Under the pieces are notes generated by a model. That model had not been told where the DNA came from. It did no database searches and saw only the letters and a list, made by a program, of their open reading frames with translations. From Rhizomonospora bruguierae (GTDB lineage Bacteria; Actinomycetota; Actinomycetes; Mycobacteriales; Micromonosporaceae), in NCBI RefSeq assembly GCF_018397995.1, contig NZ_BBQH01000078.1, positions 62,001 through 126,000 on the forward strand: a stretch of DNA of 64,000 nt, in the 5' to 3' direction. Below are positions 33,286-42,145 of this stretch, piece by piece (position 1 is the stretch's first letter; each line of letters begins with the position of its first letter). Made by a program: the position numbers and the translations under genes.

Positions 33286-35052
33286 ATGCTGCCCGTGAGG
33301 GACGTACGCGCCCGGGTGCGGCGGTCGATGCTGCCGGCACGGCTGCCGTGGGTGCGGACCCAGGTCGGTTGGGCCGATCTGGTCGTGGCCGCCGCCGTAC
33401 TGGTGGTGTTCTACGTGGTGATCCGGGCCGGTGCCGGGGCGGCGGTGTCGTTCACCCCGAACCGGCCGCTGCACATCGACACCGACCCGGCCCGGCTGCC
33501 GTACTACGCGGTGCGCAGCCTGCTGCGCATGTTCGCCGCCCTGGCTGCCTCGCTGCTGTTCACCCTGGTGTACGGGTACGCGGCGGCGCGGAGCCGCAGG
33601 CTGGAGAAGGTGCTGATCCCGGCGTTGGACATCCTGCAGTCGGTGCCGATCCTCGGCTTTCTGACCGTGGCCGTCTCGGCGCTGGTGGGGTTGTTCCCGC
33701 ACTCGCTGCTCGGCCTGGAACTGGCCGCCGTGTTCGCGATCTTTACCTCGCAGGCGTGGAACATGACCTTCTCGTTCTACCACTCCCTGATCACCCTGCC
33801 CCGGGAGTTGGACGAGCTGTCCCGCAACCTGCGGCTGACCCGGTGGCTGCGGTTGTGGCGGATCGAGGTGCCGCACGCGGCGATCGGTCTGGTGTGGAAC
33901 GGGATGATGAGCTTCGGCGGTGGCTGGTTCTTCCTGGTCGCCTCGGAGGCGATCACGGTGGCCAACCACGAGTACACCCTGCCGGGGGTGGGCGCCTACG
34001 CCGGGGCCGCCATCGCCGCCGGCGACCTGACCGGCATCGGCTACGCCATCGCCGCCATGACGGTGATGGTGGTCGGGGTGAACTTCGTGTTCTGGCGCCC
34101 GCTGACCGCGTGGGCGGAGAAGTTCAAGCAGGAACAGTCCGAGGCCGTCGACGTGCCCCGCTCGGCGGTGCTGAACCTGCTGCGCCGCTCCCACTGGCCC
34201 CAGCTCATCGCCCCCGCGAAGCGGGCGGTGGCCGAGGTGCTGGGCCGGGCGGGCCGGATCTTCGGCACCGACGACCGGCCGCTCGTGACCCGGCCCGGCC
34301 GGCGTCGCGCCGGGGACGTCGCCTTCACCGTCACGGTGGTGGGCCTGGTCGGCTGGGGTGTCGTCGAGGTGGTCCGCTACCTGCGGGGCAGCGGCGAAGG
34401 ACTGGCGGTGTTCGCCGAGCCGCTGCTGCTGGGCCTGGTCACCCTGGCCCGGGTGGTGGTGCTGATGGTGGCGGCCACACTGGTGTGGGTGCCGGTCGGC
34501 GTGCGGATCGGCTCCAGCCCGCGGTTGGCGCGCATCGCCCAGCCGGTGGTGCAGGTGCTGGCCAGCTTCCCGGCGAACTTCCTGTTTCCCCTGGTCACCT
34601 GGGTGCTGGTCCGCACCGGCAGCAGCCTGGATGTCGGCGGCATCGTGCTGATGGCGCTGGGCGCCCAGTGGTACATCCTGTTCAACACCATCGCCGGTGC
34701 CCAGGCCATTCCGACCGATCTGCGCGAGGCCATGGCCGACCTCGGTGTGCGCGGCTGGCAACGCTGGCGCCGGCTGATCATTCCGGGGATCTTCCCGTAC
34801 TACGTCACGGGTGGGATCACCGCCTCGGGCGGGGCGTGGAACGCCTCCATCGTGGCCGAGATCGTCACCTTCGGTGGCACCACCCTGACCGCGCACGGGC
34901 TGGGTGCCTACATCGCCGAGGCCACCACCGCCGGGGACCACCCGAAGACTCTGGCCGGCATCGCCGTCATGTCCCTGTACGTGGTGGGCCTGAACCGGCT
35001 GATCTGGCGCCGGTTGTACGCCGTTGCCGAAGCCCGCTACGCCCTCGCCTGA
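33286..35052 (+). CDS. ABC importer permease, two fused permease halves
   Basis: 588 residues. It contains two BPD-type permease domains in one chain (about 70-290 and 365-585), joined by a cytoplasmic linker. Each has the EAA-type loop: one around LDELSRNLRLTRWLRLWRIE (about 165), the other around LREAMADLGVRGWQRWRRLI (about 480). The domains resemble nitrate/sulfonate/taurine-family permeases. ATG 33286 or GTG 33280 could be the start. No substrate-binding protein is encoded nearby, which is unusual for an importer of this class. Confidence 0.85.
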   Translation: MLPVRDVRARVRRSMLPARLPWVRTQVGWADLVVAAAVLVVFYVVIRAGAGAAVSFTPNRPLHIDTDPARLPYYAVRSLLRMFAALAASLLFTLVYGYAAARSRRLEKVLIPALDILQSVPILGFLTVAVSALVGLFPHSLLGLELAAVFAIFTSQAWNMTFSFYHSLITLPRELDELSRNLRLTRWLRLWRIEVPHAAIGLVWNGMMSFGGGWFFLVASEAITVANHEYTLPGVGAYAGAAIAAGDLTGIGYAIAAMTVMVVGVNFVFWRPLTAWAEKFKQEQSEAVDVPRSAVLNLLRRSHWPQLIAPAKRAVAEVLGRAGRIFGTDDRPLVTRPGRRRAGDVAFTVTVVGLVGWGVVEVVRYLRGSGEGLAVFAEPLLLGLVTLARVVVLMVAATLVWVPVGVRIGSSPRLARIAQPVVQVLASFPANFLFPLVTWVLVRTGSSLDVGGIVLMALGAQWYILFNTIAGAQAIPTDLREAMADLGVRGWQRWRRLIIPGIFPYYVTGGITASGGAWNASIVAEIVTFGGTTLTAHGLGAYIAEATTAGDHPKTLAGIAVMSLYVVGLNRLIWRRLYAVAEARYALA

Positions 35053-35070
35053 GAACCTGGAAGGAGTGAC

Positions 35071-36402
35071 GTGACCGCCACCACGACCACCAGCGCCGGT
35101 GAGGTGCTGCTCGCCGCCGATGGACTGACCAAGTCCTACGCCGGCGCGGACGGTGAGCTGCCGGTGCTGGCCGGCGTCGACCTGGCCGTGCGGACCGGCG
35201 AGATCGTCGCTCTGCTCGGCCGGTCCGGATCGGGCAAGTCGACCCTGCTGCGCTGCCTGGCCGGGCTCATCCCGCCCACCACCGGCGAGGTCCGCTACAA
35301 GGGACGGCCGCTGGCCGGCTCGAATCCCGGCACCGCCATGGTGTTCCAAACCTTCGCCCTGCTGCCCTGGCTGACCGTGCAGCAGAACGTCGAACTCGGC
35401 CTGGAGGCCCGGGGCGTCGCGCCCCGGCGGCGCACGGAGGCCGCGTTGCAGGCCATCGACCTGGTCGGCCTGGACGGCTTCGAGTCCGCCTACCCGAAGG
35501 AACTGTCCGGCGGTATGCGGCAGCGGGTCGGGTTCGCCCGCGCCCTGGTCGTCGAACCCGACGTGCTGCTCATGGACGAACCCTTCTCCGCCCTCGACGT
35601 GCTCACCGCGGAGAACCTGCGCGGCGAACTGGTCGAGCTGTGGGAGTCCGGCCAGTTCCCCACCCGGGCGATCGTGCTGGTCACCCACTCCATTGAGGAG
35701 GCGGTGCTCCTGGCCGACCGCATCCTCGTGCTCGGCTCGCGCCCCGGCACCATCCGCGCCGAGTACCCGGTCGAGCTGCCCCGGCCACGGCAACGGGACA
35801 GCAAGGATTTCGGGGCCCTCGTCGACGCCGTGTACGCGATGATGACCGGCCGCGACCGCGACACCGCTCCCGCCGCCACACCGGCCCGCCGGACCCCGGG
35901 CAACACCCCGCTGCCACCGGCCAGTGTGGACGGCCTGTCCGGGCTGGCGGAGATCCTCGCCGAGCACCCCGGCCCGGTCGACCTGGGCGCCCTCGCCGAC
36001 GAACTCGGCCTGGAGGTCAAGAATCTCCTGCCGCTGGTCGACGCGCTCGACCTGCTCGGCTACGCCACCGCCGACCGGCGCGGGGTCGCCCTCACCGACC
36101 CCGGAGTCGAGTTCGCCGCCGCCGACGTGCAAACCTCCAAGCACCTGTTCGCCGCGACCATGGACCGCATCCCCCTGGTGCACACCATCCTGACCAGCCT
36201 GCAACGCACCGACGACGGCACGCTGCGGGCCGGCTTCTTCCGCGACCTGCTCGCCCACGACTACACCGCCGAGCAGATCACCGGCCAACTCGACATCGCC
36301 ACCGACTGGGGCCGCTACGCCGAGCTGTACTCCTACGACGCCATCGCGGAGGAGTACCGGCTCGACCCCGCCCAGCGCACCGCGGCCCGCGCGGTCGGCT
36401 AA
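35071..36402 (+). CDS. ABC importer ATPase with C-terminal AAA-associated domain
   Basis: 443 residues from GTG 35071 with GGAAGGAG upstream. An ABC domain (about 10-250) has Walker A GRSGSGKST, Q-loop QTFALLPW, signature LSGGMRQR and Walker B VLLMDEPFSALD. The C-terminal region (about 285-435) matches the AAA-associated domain found on some nitrate/sulfonate-type ATPases; it looks like a winged-helix-like regulatory module. It is encoded 18 bases after its permease. The stop overlaps the stop of the convergent ArsR gene. Confidence 0.9.
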   Translation: MTATTTTSAGEVLLAADGLTKSYAGADGELPVLAGVDLAVRTGEIVALLGRSGSGKSTLLRCLAGLIPPTTGEVRYKGRPLAGSNPGTAMVFQTFALLPWLTVQQNVELGLEARGVAPRRRTEAALQAIDLVGLDGFESAYPKELSGGMRQRVGFARALVVEPDVLLMDEPFSALDVLTAENLRGELVELWESGQFPTRAIVLVTHSIEEAVLLADRILVLGSRPGTIRAEYPVELPRPRQRDSKDFGALVDAVYAMMTGRDRDTAPAATPARRTPGNTPLPPASVDGLSGLAEILAEHPGPVDLGALADELGLEVKNLLPLVDALDLLGYATADRRGVALTDPGVEFAAADVQTSKHLFAATMDRIPLVHTILTSLQRTDDGTLRAGFFRDLLAHDYTAEQITGQLDIATDWGRYAELYSYDAIAEEYRLDPAQRTAARAVG

Positions 36403-36821
36403 CCGTTGGCCAGGCGCGGCCGGACCGCGGCCGCCACGGGCCGCACCCGGGTCACCGCCTGGCCGGCGGCTTCGGGGCTGGCCTGCCCGGTGCCGGCCGG
36501 TTCGGGGGTGGTCATCTCCAGCCGGGTGGCGGTCAGCGCCACCTCGTCCAGCAGCCGCGCCACCTGCTCGGAGGCGAGCCGGTAGAAGATGCGGGTACCG
36601 TCGCGGCGGCTGGCCACCACCCCGGCCTCCCGCAGCCGGGCCAGGTGCTGCGACACCGCCGCCACCTGTGCACCCGCCAGCTCTGCCAACCGGGACACCG
36701 GCAGCTCCTCCCGGGTCAACGCCCACACCAGCCGCAGCCGGGTCGGATCGGCCAGCGCCTTCAACAACGCCACCGACGGCCCGAACCCGGATTCCGGGTC
36801 GTCCGATATTTGCGCCTGCAC
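36399..36821 (-). CDS. ArsR/SmtB family transcriptional repressor
   Basis: 140 residues. A winged helix (about 15-95) contains LKALADPTRLRLVWAL and the recognition helix QVAAVSQHLARLREAGVV. No ELCVC or clear His-rich metal motif is present, so the ligand is unknown. GTG 36821 lies inside a TTGCGC...ACGCAA operator, with a TAGGCT -10 seven bases upstream, so the mRNA is probably leaderless and the protein would block its own initiation. The same repeat precedes the ABC importer. Confidence 0.88.
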   Translation of the reverse strand: MQAQISDDPESGFGPSVALLKALADPTRLRLVWALTREELPVSRLAELAGAQVAAVSQHLARLREAGVVASRRDGTRIFYRLASEQVARLLDEVALTATRLEMTTPEPAGTGQASPEAAGQAVTRVRPVAAAVRPRLANG

Positions 36822-36834
36822 GCAAGGAAGCCTA
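36810..36834 (-). promoter_or_regulatory. ArsR autoregulatory operator and promoter
   Basis: The 16-base inverted repeat TTGCGCCTGCACGCAA (36810-36825) overlaps the GTG start codon of the ArsR gene. On the minus strand a TAGGCT -10 hexamer (36829-36834) ends seven bases before GTG, the spacing of a leaderless promoter. Confidence 0.6.
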
Positions 36835-36982
36835 CGCTACGGCGCGGGCCGCGATCTACGGCGCTGGCCCGCCGGGTCGAGCCAAGGGCACGGATGGTTG
36901 GCGCCCAACCCAAGCGGGCATGTCCCCTCTGGCCCGCAGCTGTTCCTGTCCACCCTCGGTTCCTTCGTCGTGGAGGTGTGCC

Positions 36983-38140
36983 ATGAGCGATATCTGGCGT
37001 GCCCGCGTTCGCCCCAGGATGATGCGCCGCGCCGACGTGCGCCAGCCCGAGCGGGAACCGCAGCCGCCGGAGCTGTCCATGGACCCCCGCGCCTCTGCCA
37101 CGCGGGTGGCCCCGGTGGAGGAGAGCGTGGTGGACGCCGGCATCTACCTCGCCGGTCGCCGCATCGACCGGCCGGCCACCCTCACCGGCGCCTACCACCG
37201 CCTCGAACGGCAGCCCGACGCGCTGGCCTGGATCGGCCTCTACCGGCCGGCCGAGGAACAACTGCTCACCGCGGCCGAGCAGTTCGGCCTGCACAAACTC
37301 GCCGTCGAGGACGCCATTGTCGCCCACCAGCGCCCCAAGCTGGAACGCTACGGCGACACCCTGTTCGTCGTGCTGCGCGCCGCCCGCTACCTCGACGCCG
37401 CCGAAGAGGTCGACTTCGGCGAGGTCCACATCTTCGTCGGCCCCAACTTCGTGCTCACCGTCCGCCACGGCGAGGCCCCCGACCTCGCCGCCGTACGCCG
37501 CCGCCTGGAAGACGACCCCGAACTGCTGGCCCGTGGCCCCGAAGCCGTCCTGTACGGCGTCCTCGACGCCGTCGTCGACGGCTACGCACCCGTCGTCGCC
37601 GGCCTACAGAACGACATCGACGAGATCGAAACCGAGGTGTTCGGCGGCGACCCCAAGGTCACCCGGCGCATCTACGAACTGTCCCGCGAGGTCATCGAGT
37701 TCCAGCGCGCCACCCGCCCCCTGCTGGCCATCCTCACCGGCCTGCAGGCCGGGTTCGACAAGTACGGCATCGACGAGGAGCTACGTCGTTACCTCACCGA
37801 CGTGGCCGACCACGCCACCACCGCCGCCGAACGCGTCGACAGCTTCCGGCAGACCCTCGCCGACATCCTCACCCTCAACGCCGCCCTCGTCTCGCAGGCC
37901 CAAAACGAAGAGGTCCGCCAGCTCACCGTCGCCAGCTTCACCCAGAACGAGGAGGTCAAGAAGGTCTCCGCCTGGGCGGCGATCCTGTTCGCCCCCACCA
38001 TCGTCGGCACCATCTACGGCATGAACTTCGACCACATGCCCGAACTGCACTGGGTGGCCGGCTACCCCTTCGCCCTCGGCCTCATGCTGTCCGTCAGCCT
38101 CGTCCTCTACACGATCTTCAAGCGACGCGGCTGGCTGTAG
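36983..38140 (+). CDS. corA: CorA family magnesium/divalent-cation channel
   Basis: 385 residues. ATG 36983 has GGAGG upstream and removes about 100 codons of low-complexity open frame. The N-terminal cytoplasmic alpha/beta domain (about 60-210) and long helices (about 215-320) lead to two C-terminal membrane helices. The first ends in the signature YGMNF, followed by a short loop DHMPEL. This is the pentameric CorA fold that passes Mg2+ (or Co2+/Ni2+). It is divergent from the ArsR repressor, with 160 bases between them, and is followed by an MgtC-like gene. Confidence 0.93.
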   Translation: MSDIWRARVRPRMMRRADVRQPEREPQPPELSMDPRASATRVAPVEESVVDAGIYLAGRRIDRPATLTGAYHRLERQPDALAWIGLYRPAEEQLLTAAEQFGLHKLAVEDAIVAHQRPKLERYGDTLFVVLRAARYLDAAEEVDFGEVHIFVGPNFVLTVRHGEAPDLAAVRRRLEDDPELLARGPEAVLYGVLDAVVDGYAPVVAGLQNDIDEIETEVFGGDPKVTRRIYELSREVIEFQRATRPLLAILTGLQAGFDKYGIDEELRRYLTDVADHATTAAERVDSFRQTLADILTLNAALVSQAQNEEVRQLTVASFTQNEEVKKVSAWAAILFAPTIVGTIYGMNFDHMPELHWVAGYPFALGLMLSVSLVLYTIFKRRGWL

Positions 38141-38333
38141 TCAGCGCGCCGAGCCCGGTGCGCCTGTCTCCGTGCTGACCTCGGCGACCATCGCCGGCAC
38201 GGTGGCAGCCGGCACCGACAGTTCCCGCCGTGGCGGAAGGTGCGAACGGCGTTGACGGTGTCCACCGGGCGCTGGTCAGACTGATCGCGCTGTCCAGGCG
38301 GTCCGGGCGACGGCGGATCGATACGCTGAACCG

Positions 38334-39056
38334 ATGGTCATGGCGTACCTGGGCGCACCCGTGGGCCAAGGCTGGAGGCAACTGGCCGACCTGGCGATCG
38401 CCCTGCTGTTGTCGCTGGCGATCGGTGTGGAGCGGGAGATCCGGCAGAAGAGCGCCGGGCTGCGGACGCACACCCTGGTCGGCTTCGCCTCGGCGTTGAT
38501 CATGCTGGTGTCCAAGTACGGGTTCACCGACGTCCTCGGGGACCGGGTCGTGCTGGACCCGTCCCGGGTCGCGGCGCAGATCGTGTCCGGGATCGGCTTC
38601 ATCGGCGCCGGTCTGATCTTCGTCCGGCGCGACGTGGTCCGGGGGCTGACCACGGCGGCGACGATCTGGCTGGCCGCCGCCGTCGGGATGGCCGCCGGAG
38701 CGGGGCTGTGGCTGCTGGCGACCGTGGTCACCGCCGGGCACTTCCTCGTGGTGTTCGCGCTCACGCCGCTGGCCGCCCGGTTGCCGCGTTCGAAGTACGC
38801 GCTGGCCCGGTTGCGACTGTCCTATCGTGAGGGACTCGGGGTGCTGCGGCTGGCGCTGGCGGAGTGCACCGGTCGCGGCTTCACCGTCGGGGACCTGCGC
38901 ATCGAGCAGGACGGCGACGAGCGCGCGCCGGGCACGGTGTCGGTGTGGCTGTCGGTGCAGGGGAGCGGTTCGATCAGCGACCTGACCGCCGCGCTGGCCG
39001 ATATCGACGGGGTGGTCGCCGTGGTCAGCGAGGACCCGAACAACCCGTCCCCATAG
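38334..39056 (+). CDS. MgtC/SapB family membrane protein
   Basis: 240 residues. Residues 1-135 carry four or five membrane helices with the family motifs GVEREIRQKSAGLRTHTLVG and GIGFIGAGLIF, followed by VRGLTTAATIWLAAAVG. The C-terminal 80 residues form an ACT-like soluble domain. MgtC proteins act in Mg2+ limitation and modulate ATPase activity. A TACGCT -10 ends six bases before ATG 38334, suggesting a leaderless mRNA. It is adjacent to corA, a sensible pairing. Confidence 0.9.
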   Translation: MVMAYLGAPVGQGWRQLADLAIALLLSLAIGVEREIRQKSAGLRTHTLVGFASALIMLVSKYGFTDVLGDRVVLDPSRVAAQIVSGIGFIGAGLIFVRRDVVRGLTTAATIWLAAAVGMAAGAGLWLLATVVTAGHFLVVFALTPLAARLPRSKYALARLRLSYREGLGVLRLALAECTGRGFTVGDLRIEQDGDERAPGTVSVWLSVQGSGSISDLTAALADIDGVVAVVSEDPNNPSP

Positions 39057-39357
39057 CGCAGCGGGGGTGGGGCGCGGAACCGGCGGTTCGGACCAAATGG
39101 GGTGGGGCCGAAGGTGCTACTTGCGCCGCGACCCGCGGGATCGCGATGATCGAGTGCACGCTGATCATGTAACGGGTGGCCGGACGTCGCCAGCGGGCGG
39201 CGACGGGCAGGGCAGCGGACTGGCGCCGGCGATGTGCTGGCCGAGGATCAGTGTGTCCGTGGCGTTGAGCGCCGCCGCCCACGATACACCGGAGGGTGTT
39301 CCCAGGCGTCAGCGGCCAGCGGCTCGCGCGGCACGACGTCAGAGTGGAGCGCTTACG
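39057..39357. other. Gene-free stretch before the GAF-LuxR regulator
   Basis: 301 bases. The only structure I see is a short hairpin (CGTCGCC / GGCGACG, 39185-39205) and the ribosome site GTGGAG before 39358. The two-part element seen ahead of the three downstream operons is not present here, so the regulator may not control itself through that site. Confidence 0.5.
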
Positions 39358-41133
39358 ATGACGGAACCGGACACGGGTAATGGCTTCCTCGCGACCGTCG
39401 AGGCCCTGAACGAGGTTGCCGAGGATCTCGCCGGAGAGTTTCAGCTGCGCGCGGTGCTGGAGCGGATCCTGCAGCGGTGTACCGCGCTGATGGGCTGCGA
39501 CGCCGGCTCGATCTCCCGGGTGGACGAGGCGAACGGAACATACCGGAAGGAAGCCGACATCGGCATCGAGTGCCAGTCCGGGCAGGTGTTCCCGCTCGCC
39601 GAGGGGATGACCGGAGAGGTCGTCCGGCGGCGCCGGCCGGTCTCGTTCGACCGGTACGAGGACGTCATCGGCGGGCACATCAGCGCCGCCGACCGCAAGA
39701 CCCTCAAGGGCGTCATCGGCGTACCGCTGGAATGGCAGGGCCGGATCATCGGCGTCTGCGTCGTGTTCTCCAGGGACGCGGACCGCCGGTTCGGCGACGA
39801 GGACGCGACGCTGCTGGGGCTGTTCGCCCGGCACGCCGCGGTGGCCCTCGCCAACGCGACGATGTACGAGGCCGTCGAGGCGCGGGCCCGGCTGGAGGCG
39901 GCCGCGGGCGAGCGCGAGCGGCTGATCGAGGAAGTGCACGAACTGTTGACGAAGGACTTCGTCGACCTCATCTCGGACCTGGACAAGGCGCTCGAACTGC
40001 TCCCCGGGCACGACAGCGTCGCCCGGACGCACATGCAGGAGGCCCGCTTCTCCGCGGGCGAGACCCTCTCGTCCCTGCACCGCAGCCTCCAGCGGCTGCG
40101 CGAACCGTGGCACGACGAGCGGACGCTGGAGGAGATCGTCCGCAGCGAACTGCTGTGGGCGGAGAAGTCGAGCCGGCTCTCGACGAGCTTCGTGTCGATC
40201 GGAACGCCGGTGCCGCTCGAGCGGACGCTCGTCCGCGACGTCTGCCACGTGGCCCGCGGCGCGATCGACAATGTCATCCGGCACGCGGCGGCCACCAGCC
40301 TCCGGCTCGGCCTCGGATACGACTCGGCGTCCCTGACCCTGCTGGTCCAGGACGACGGCCGGGGCTTCGACGTCGACACGGTCAGCTCGGGCCGCGGCGA
40401 GGGCCGGCTGAGCATCATGCACCGGGTACGCGAGGCGGGCGGCTCGTTCGAAATCGACTCCTCGGTCGGCTGGGGGACCAGCCTCCGCGCGGTCTTCCCC
40501 TACCGCCGGGACGCCCGGGCCGCGTCGGAACGCCTCCCCGTGCTGGTCGCCGCGTCCACCGAGATGACCCGGGCCGGGCTGTCCCGGATGCTGGTCTGGT
40601 CGGAACAGACCATCGAGATCGTGGCGGAGTCGGCGACGACCGAGGCCGCGATGGAAGCGCTCAAGCTCTACCACCCGCTGGTCTCCGTCGTGGCCTACCC
40701 GCGCGAGGAACTGCTCGCCAGCATCGAGACCATGCTGACCGTGGATCGCGACCTCGCGGTGGTCGCCGTGTGCCCCGACGGCGACCCGGACCTGGTCGCC
40801 GAGGCCCTGCTGGCCGGCGCCCGCGGCTGCGTGCTGGACGGCTCGGACCGCTCCGTGCTGACCAACGCGGTCATCGCCGCCAACCGTGGCCAGTCGATCG
40901 TGCCGACCAACGGCGCGTGGGAGCGGCGGGTCGCCACCCCGGGAGCCGGGCTGACCGCGCGCGAGCGGGAGGTGCGGGCGCTGCTCGAACGCGGCCTGTC
41001 CGACAAGGCCATCGCGGCCCGCCTGGTGATCTCCACCAAGACCGTCGAGAAGCACGTCGGCGCGGTGCTGCGAAAGACCGGCGCGCGCAGCCGGGCGGAA
41101 CTGGCCGCCCGGGCCACCCGGGTCGAACGGTAG
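39358..41133 (+). CDS. One-protein regulator: GAF, HATPase, pseudo-receiver, LuxR HTH
   Basis: 591 residues. A GAF domain (about 15-165) is followed by a helical dimer region (about 170-240), a HATPase_c domain (about 280-385, N-box IDNVIRHA, G1 DDGRGFD, G2-like GRGEGRL), a receiver-like domain (about 395-510) and a LuxR/NarL HTH (about 525-585, LTAREREVRALLERGLSDKAIA, TVEKHVGAVL). The usual receiver Asp position reads PLVSVVAYP, with no Asp. The HisKA_3 ERxRIARELHD box is degenerate (ERERLIEEVHE). This collapses a sensor kinase and a response regulator into one chain. It lies 100 bases before three operons that share a promoter element, so it is the likely activator. Confidence 0.85.
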   Translation: MTEPDTGNGFLATVEALNEVAEDLAGEFQLRAVLERILQRCTALMGCDAGSISRVDEANGTYRKEADIGIECQSGQVFPLAEGMTGEVVRRRRPVSFDRYEDVIGGHISAADRKTLKGVIGVPLEWQGRIIGVCVVFSRDADRRFGDEDATLLGLFARHAAVALANATMYEAVEARARLEAAAGERERLIEEVHELLTKDFVDLISDLDKALELLPGHDSVARTHMQEARFSAGETLSSLHRSLQRLREPWHDERTLEEIVRSELLWAEKSSRLSTSFVSIGTPVPLERTLVRDVCHVARGAIDNVIRHAAATSLRLGLGYDSASLTLLVQDDGRGFDVDTVSSGRGEGRLSIMHRVREAGGSFEIDSSVGWGTSLRAVFPYRRDARAASERLPVLVAASTEMTRAGLSRMLVWSEQTIEIVAESATTEAAMEALKLYHPLVSVVAYPREELLASIETMLTVDRDLAVVAVCPDGDPDLVAEALLAGARGCVLDGSDRSVLTNAVIAANRGQSIVPTNGAWERRVATPGAGLTAREREVRALLERGLSDKAIAARLVISTKTVEKHVGAVLRKTGARSRAELAARATRVER

Positions 41134-41202
41134 TAGGGGGATATCCCCAACCGGATGCGGGGAGTTTTCCCGATGCACCACCGATGCGCCGCTCATTAGG
41201 GT
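41134..41202 (+). promoter_or_regulatory. Regulon promoter A (aldolase operon)
   Basis: The TAGGGGGATATCCCC palindrome (41134-41148) and the GGGGAGTTTTCCCGAT box (41159-41174) are followed by a TAGGGT -10 (41197-41202). The core GTTTTCCCGAT starts 33 bases before the -10. The same layout occurs at 45202 and 51668. The second box abuts the -35 position, as expected for a LuxR-type activator. Confidence 0.75.
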
Positions 41203-41232
41203 CGCAAACAACGTGGTGTACGAGGGAGACGC

Positions 41233-42099
41233 ATGTCCGTTGTGTCAATGGCGGCGATCGTAGGGCCCGCGCTTCAGAACCGATACGGTGTGCCGGCGAT
41301 AAATGTCGTCAACGATCTGACGATGGCGGCCGTTTTGGCGGCGGCCGTCGAACGTCGCTCGCCGGTTATCGTGCAGACTTCGGTCAAGACGGTGCGGACC
41401 GCCGGCGCGGAAGTACTGATGGGAATGTGGCGGGGAATGACCCGCGGAATCGAGGTGCCGGTGGCGCTGCATCTCGACCATTGCCCCGATCGGGAGGTGA
41501 TCAGCACCTGCCTCAGGCTCGGGTGGAACTCGGTGCTCTTCGACGGCTCCGCGCTGCCGGTCGAGCAGAACCGGCGGCACACCGTCGAGGTGGTCCGGGA
41601 GGCGTCGGTGTACGGGGCCAGCGTCGAGGGTGAGATCGAGGCCATCACGGGTGTGGAGGACGACCACGGTTCGGACGAGGTCGGCGAGCAGCTGTCGCTG
41701 CGGGTCTGCCTCGATTTCATCGAGGCCACCGGGGTCGACGTGTTCGCACCCGCCATCGGCAACGCCCACGGTCGCTACCGCAGCGAGCCGACGCTCGACC
41801 GGCAACGGGTCGTCGATCTGGTCACCGCGACCGGCGTGCCGATGGCGCTGCACGGCGGGTCCGGGCTGACCGCGGCGCAGTTCAGCGAGTTGATCGCGGC
41901 CGGCTGCGCGAAGGTCAACCTGTCCACCGTGCTCAAGGAGCGCTTCATGCAGTCCTCGCTGGCCCACCTCGAGGAAGCGCGCCGGACGGACCGGTGGGAC
42001 CCGCCGGACCTGTTCCGGCACGCGGCGGACACGGTCACGGCCATGGCGGCCGGGTTCATGGACGCCTTCGGCAGCACCGGCCGGGGTGCCGGGACCTGA
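41233..42099 (+). CDS. Class II (Zn-dependent) ketose-bisphosphate aldolase family
   Basis: 288 residues, TIM barrel. The class II signatures are intact: catalytic HLDHC (about 79-83), VEGEIEAI (about 134), zinc-binding GNAHGRY (about 178) and the phosphate-binding LHGGSGL (about 208). Family members cleave or form fructose 1,6-bisphosphate, tagatose bisphosphate or related phosphorylated ketoses. Genes for a DhaL/DhaK-type kinase and a transaldolase-like protein follow, so the natural substrate is probably a phosphoketose made in this pathway. First gene of operon A; GAGGGAG ribosome site. Confidence 0.9.
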   Translation: MSVVSMAAIVGPALQNRYGVPAINVVNDLTMAAVLAAAVERRSPVIVQTSVKTVRTAGAEVLMGMWRGMTRGIEVPVALHLDHCPDREVISTCLRLGWNSVLFDGSALPVEQNRRHTVEVVREASVYGASVEGEIEAITGVEDDHGSDEVGEQLSLRVCLDFIEATGVDVFAPAIGNAHGRYRSEPTLDRQRVVDLVTATGVPMALHGGSGLTAAQFSELIAAGCAKVNLSTVLKERFMQSSLAHLEEARRTDRWDPPDLFRHAADTVTAMAAGFMDAFGSTGRGAGT

Positions 42100-42145
42100 C
42101 CGGGCCCGCCCCGACTCCGCCCGGAACGATCAGCTAGGAGCGTTG

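Noticed and set aside
33136-36825. A minus-strand open frame of more than 1200 codons opposite the ABC importer genes
   Set aside because: It is the antisense shadow of GC-rich coding sequence: low-complexity Arg/Gly/His/Gln content, no domain, and it is opposite clearly recognisable permease and ATPase genes.
38141-38333. Possible magnesium riboswitch (M-box) before the MgtC gene
   Set aside because: I could not find the conserved M-box elements; a -10 close to the ATG suggests a leaderless mRNA with no room for a riboswitch.
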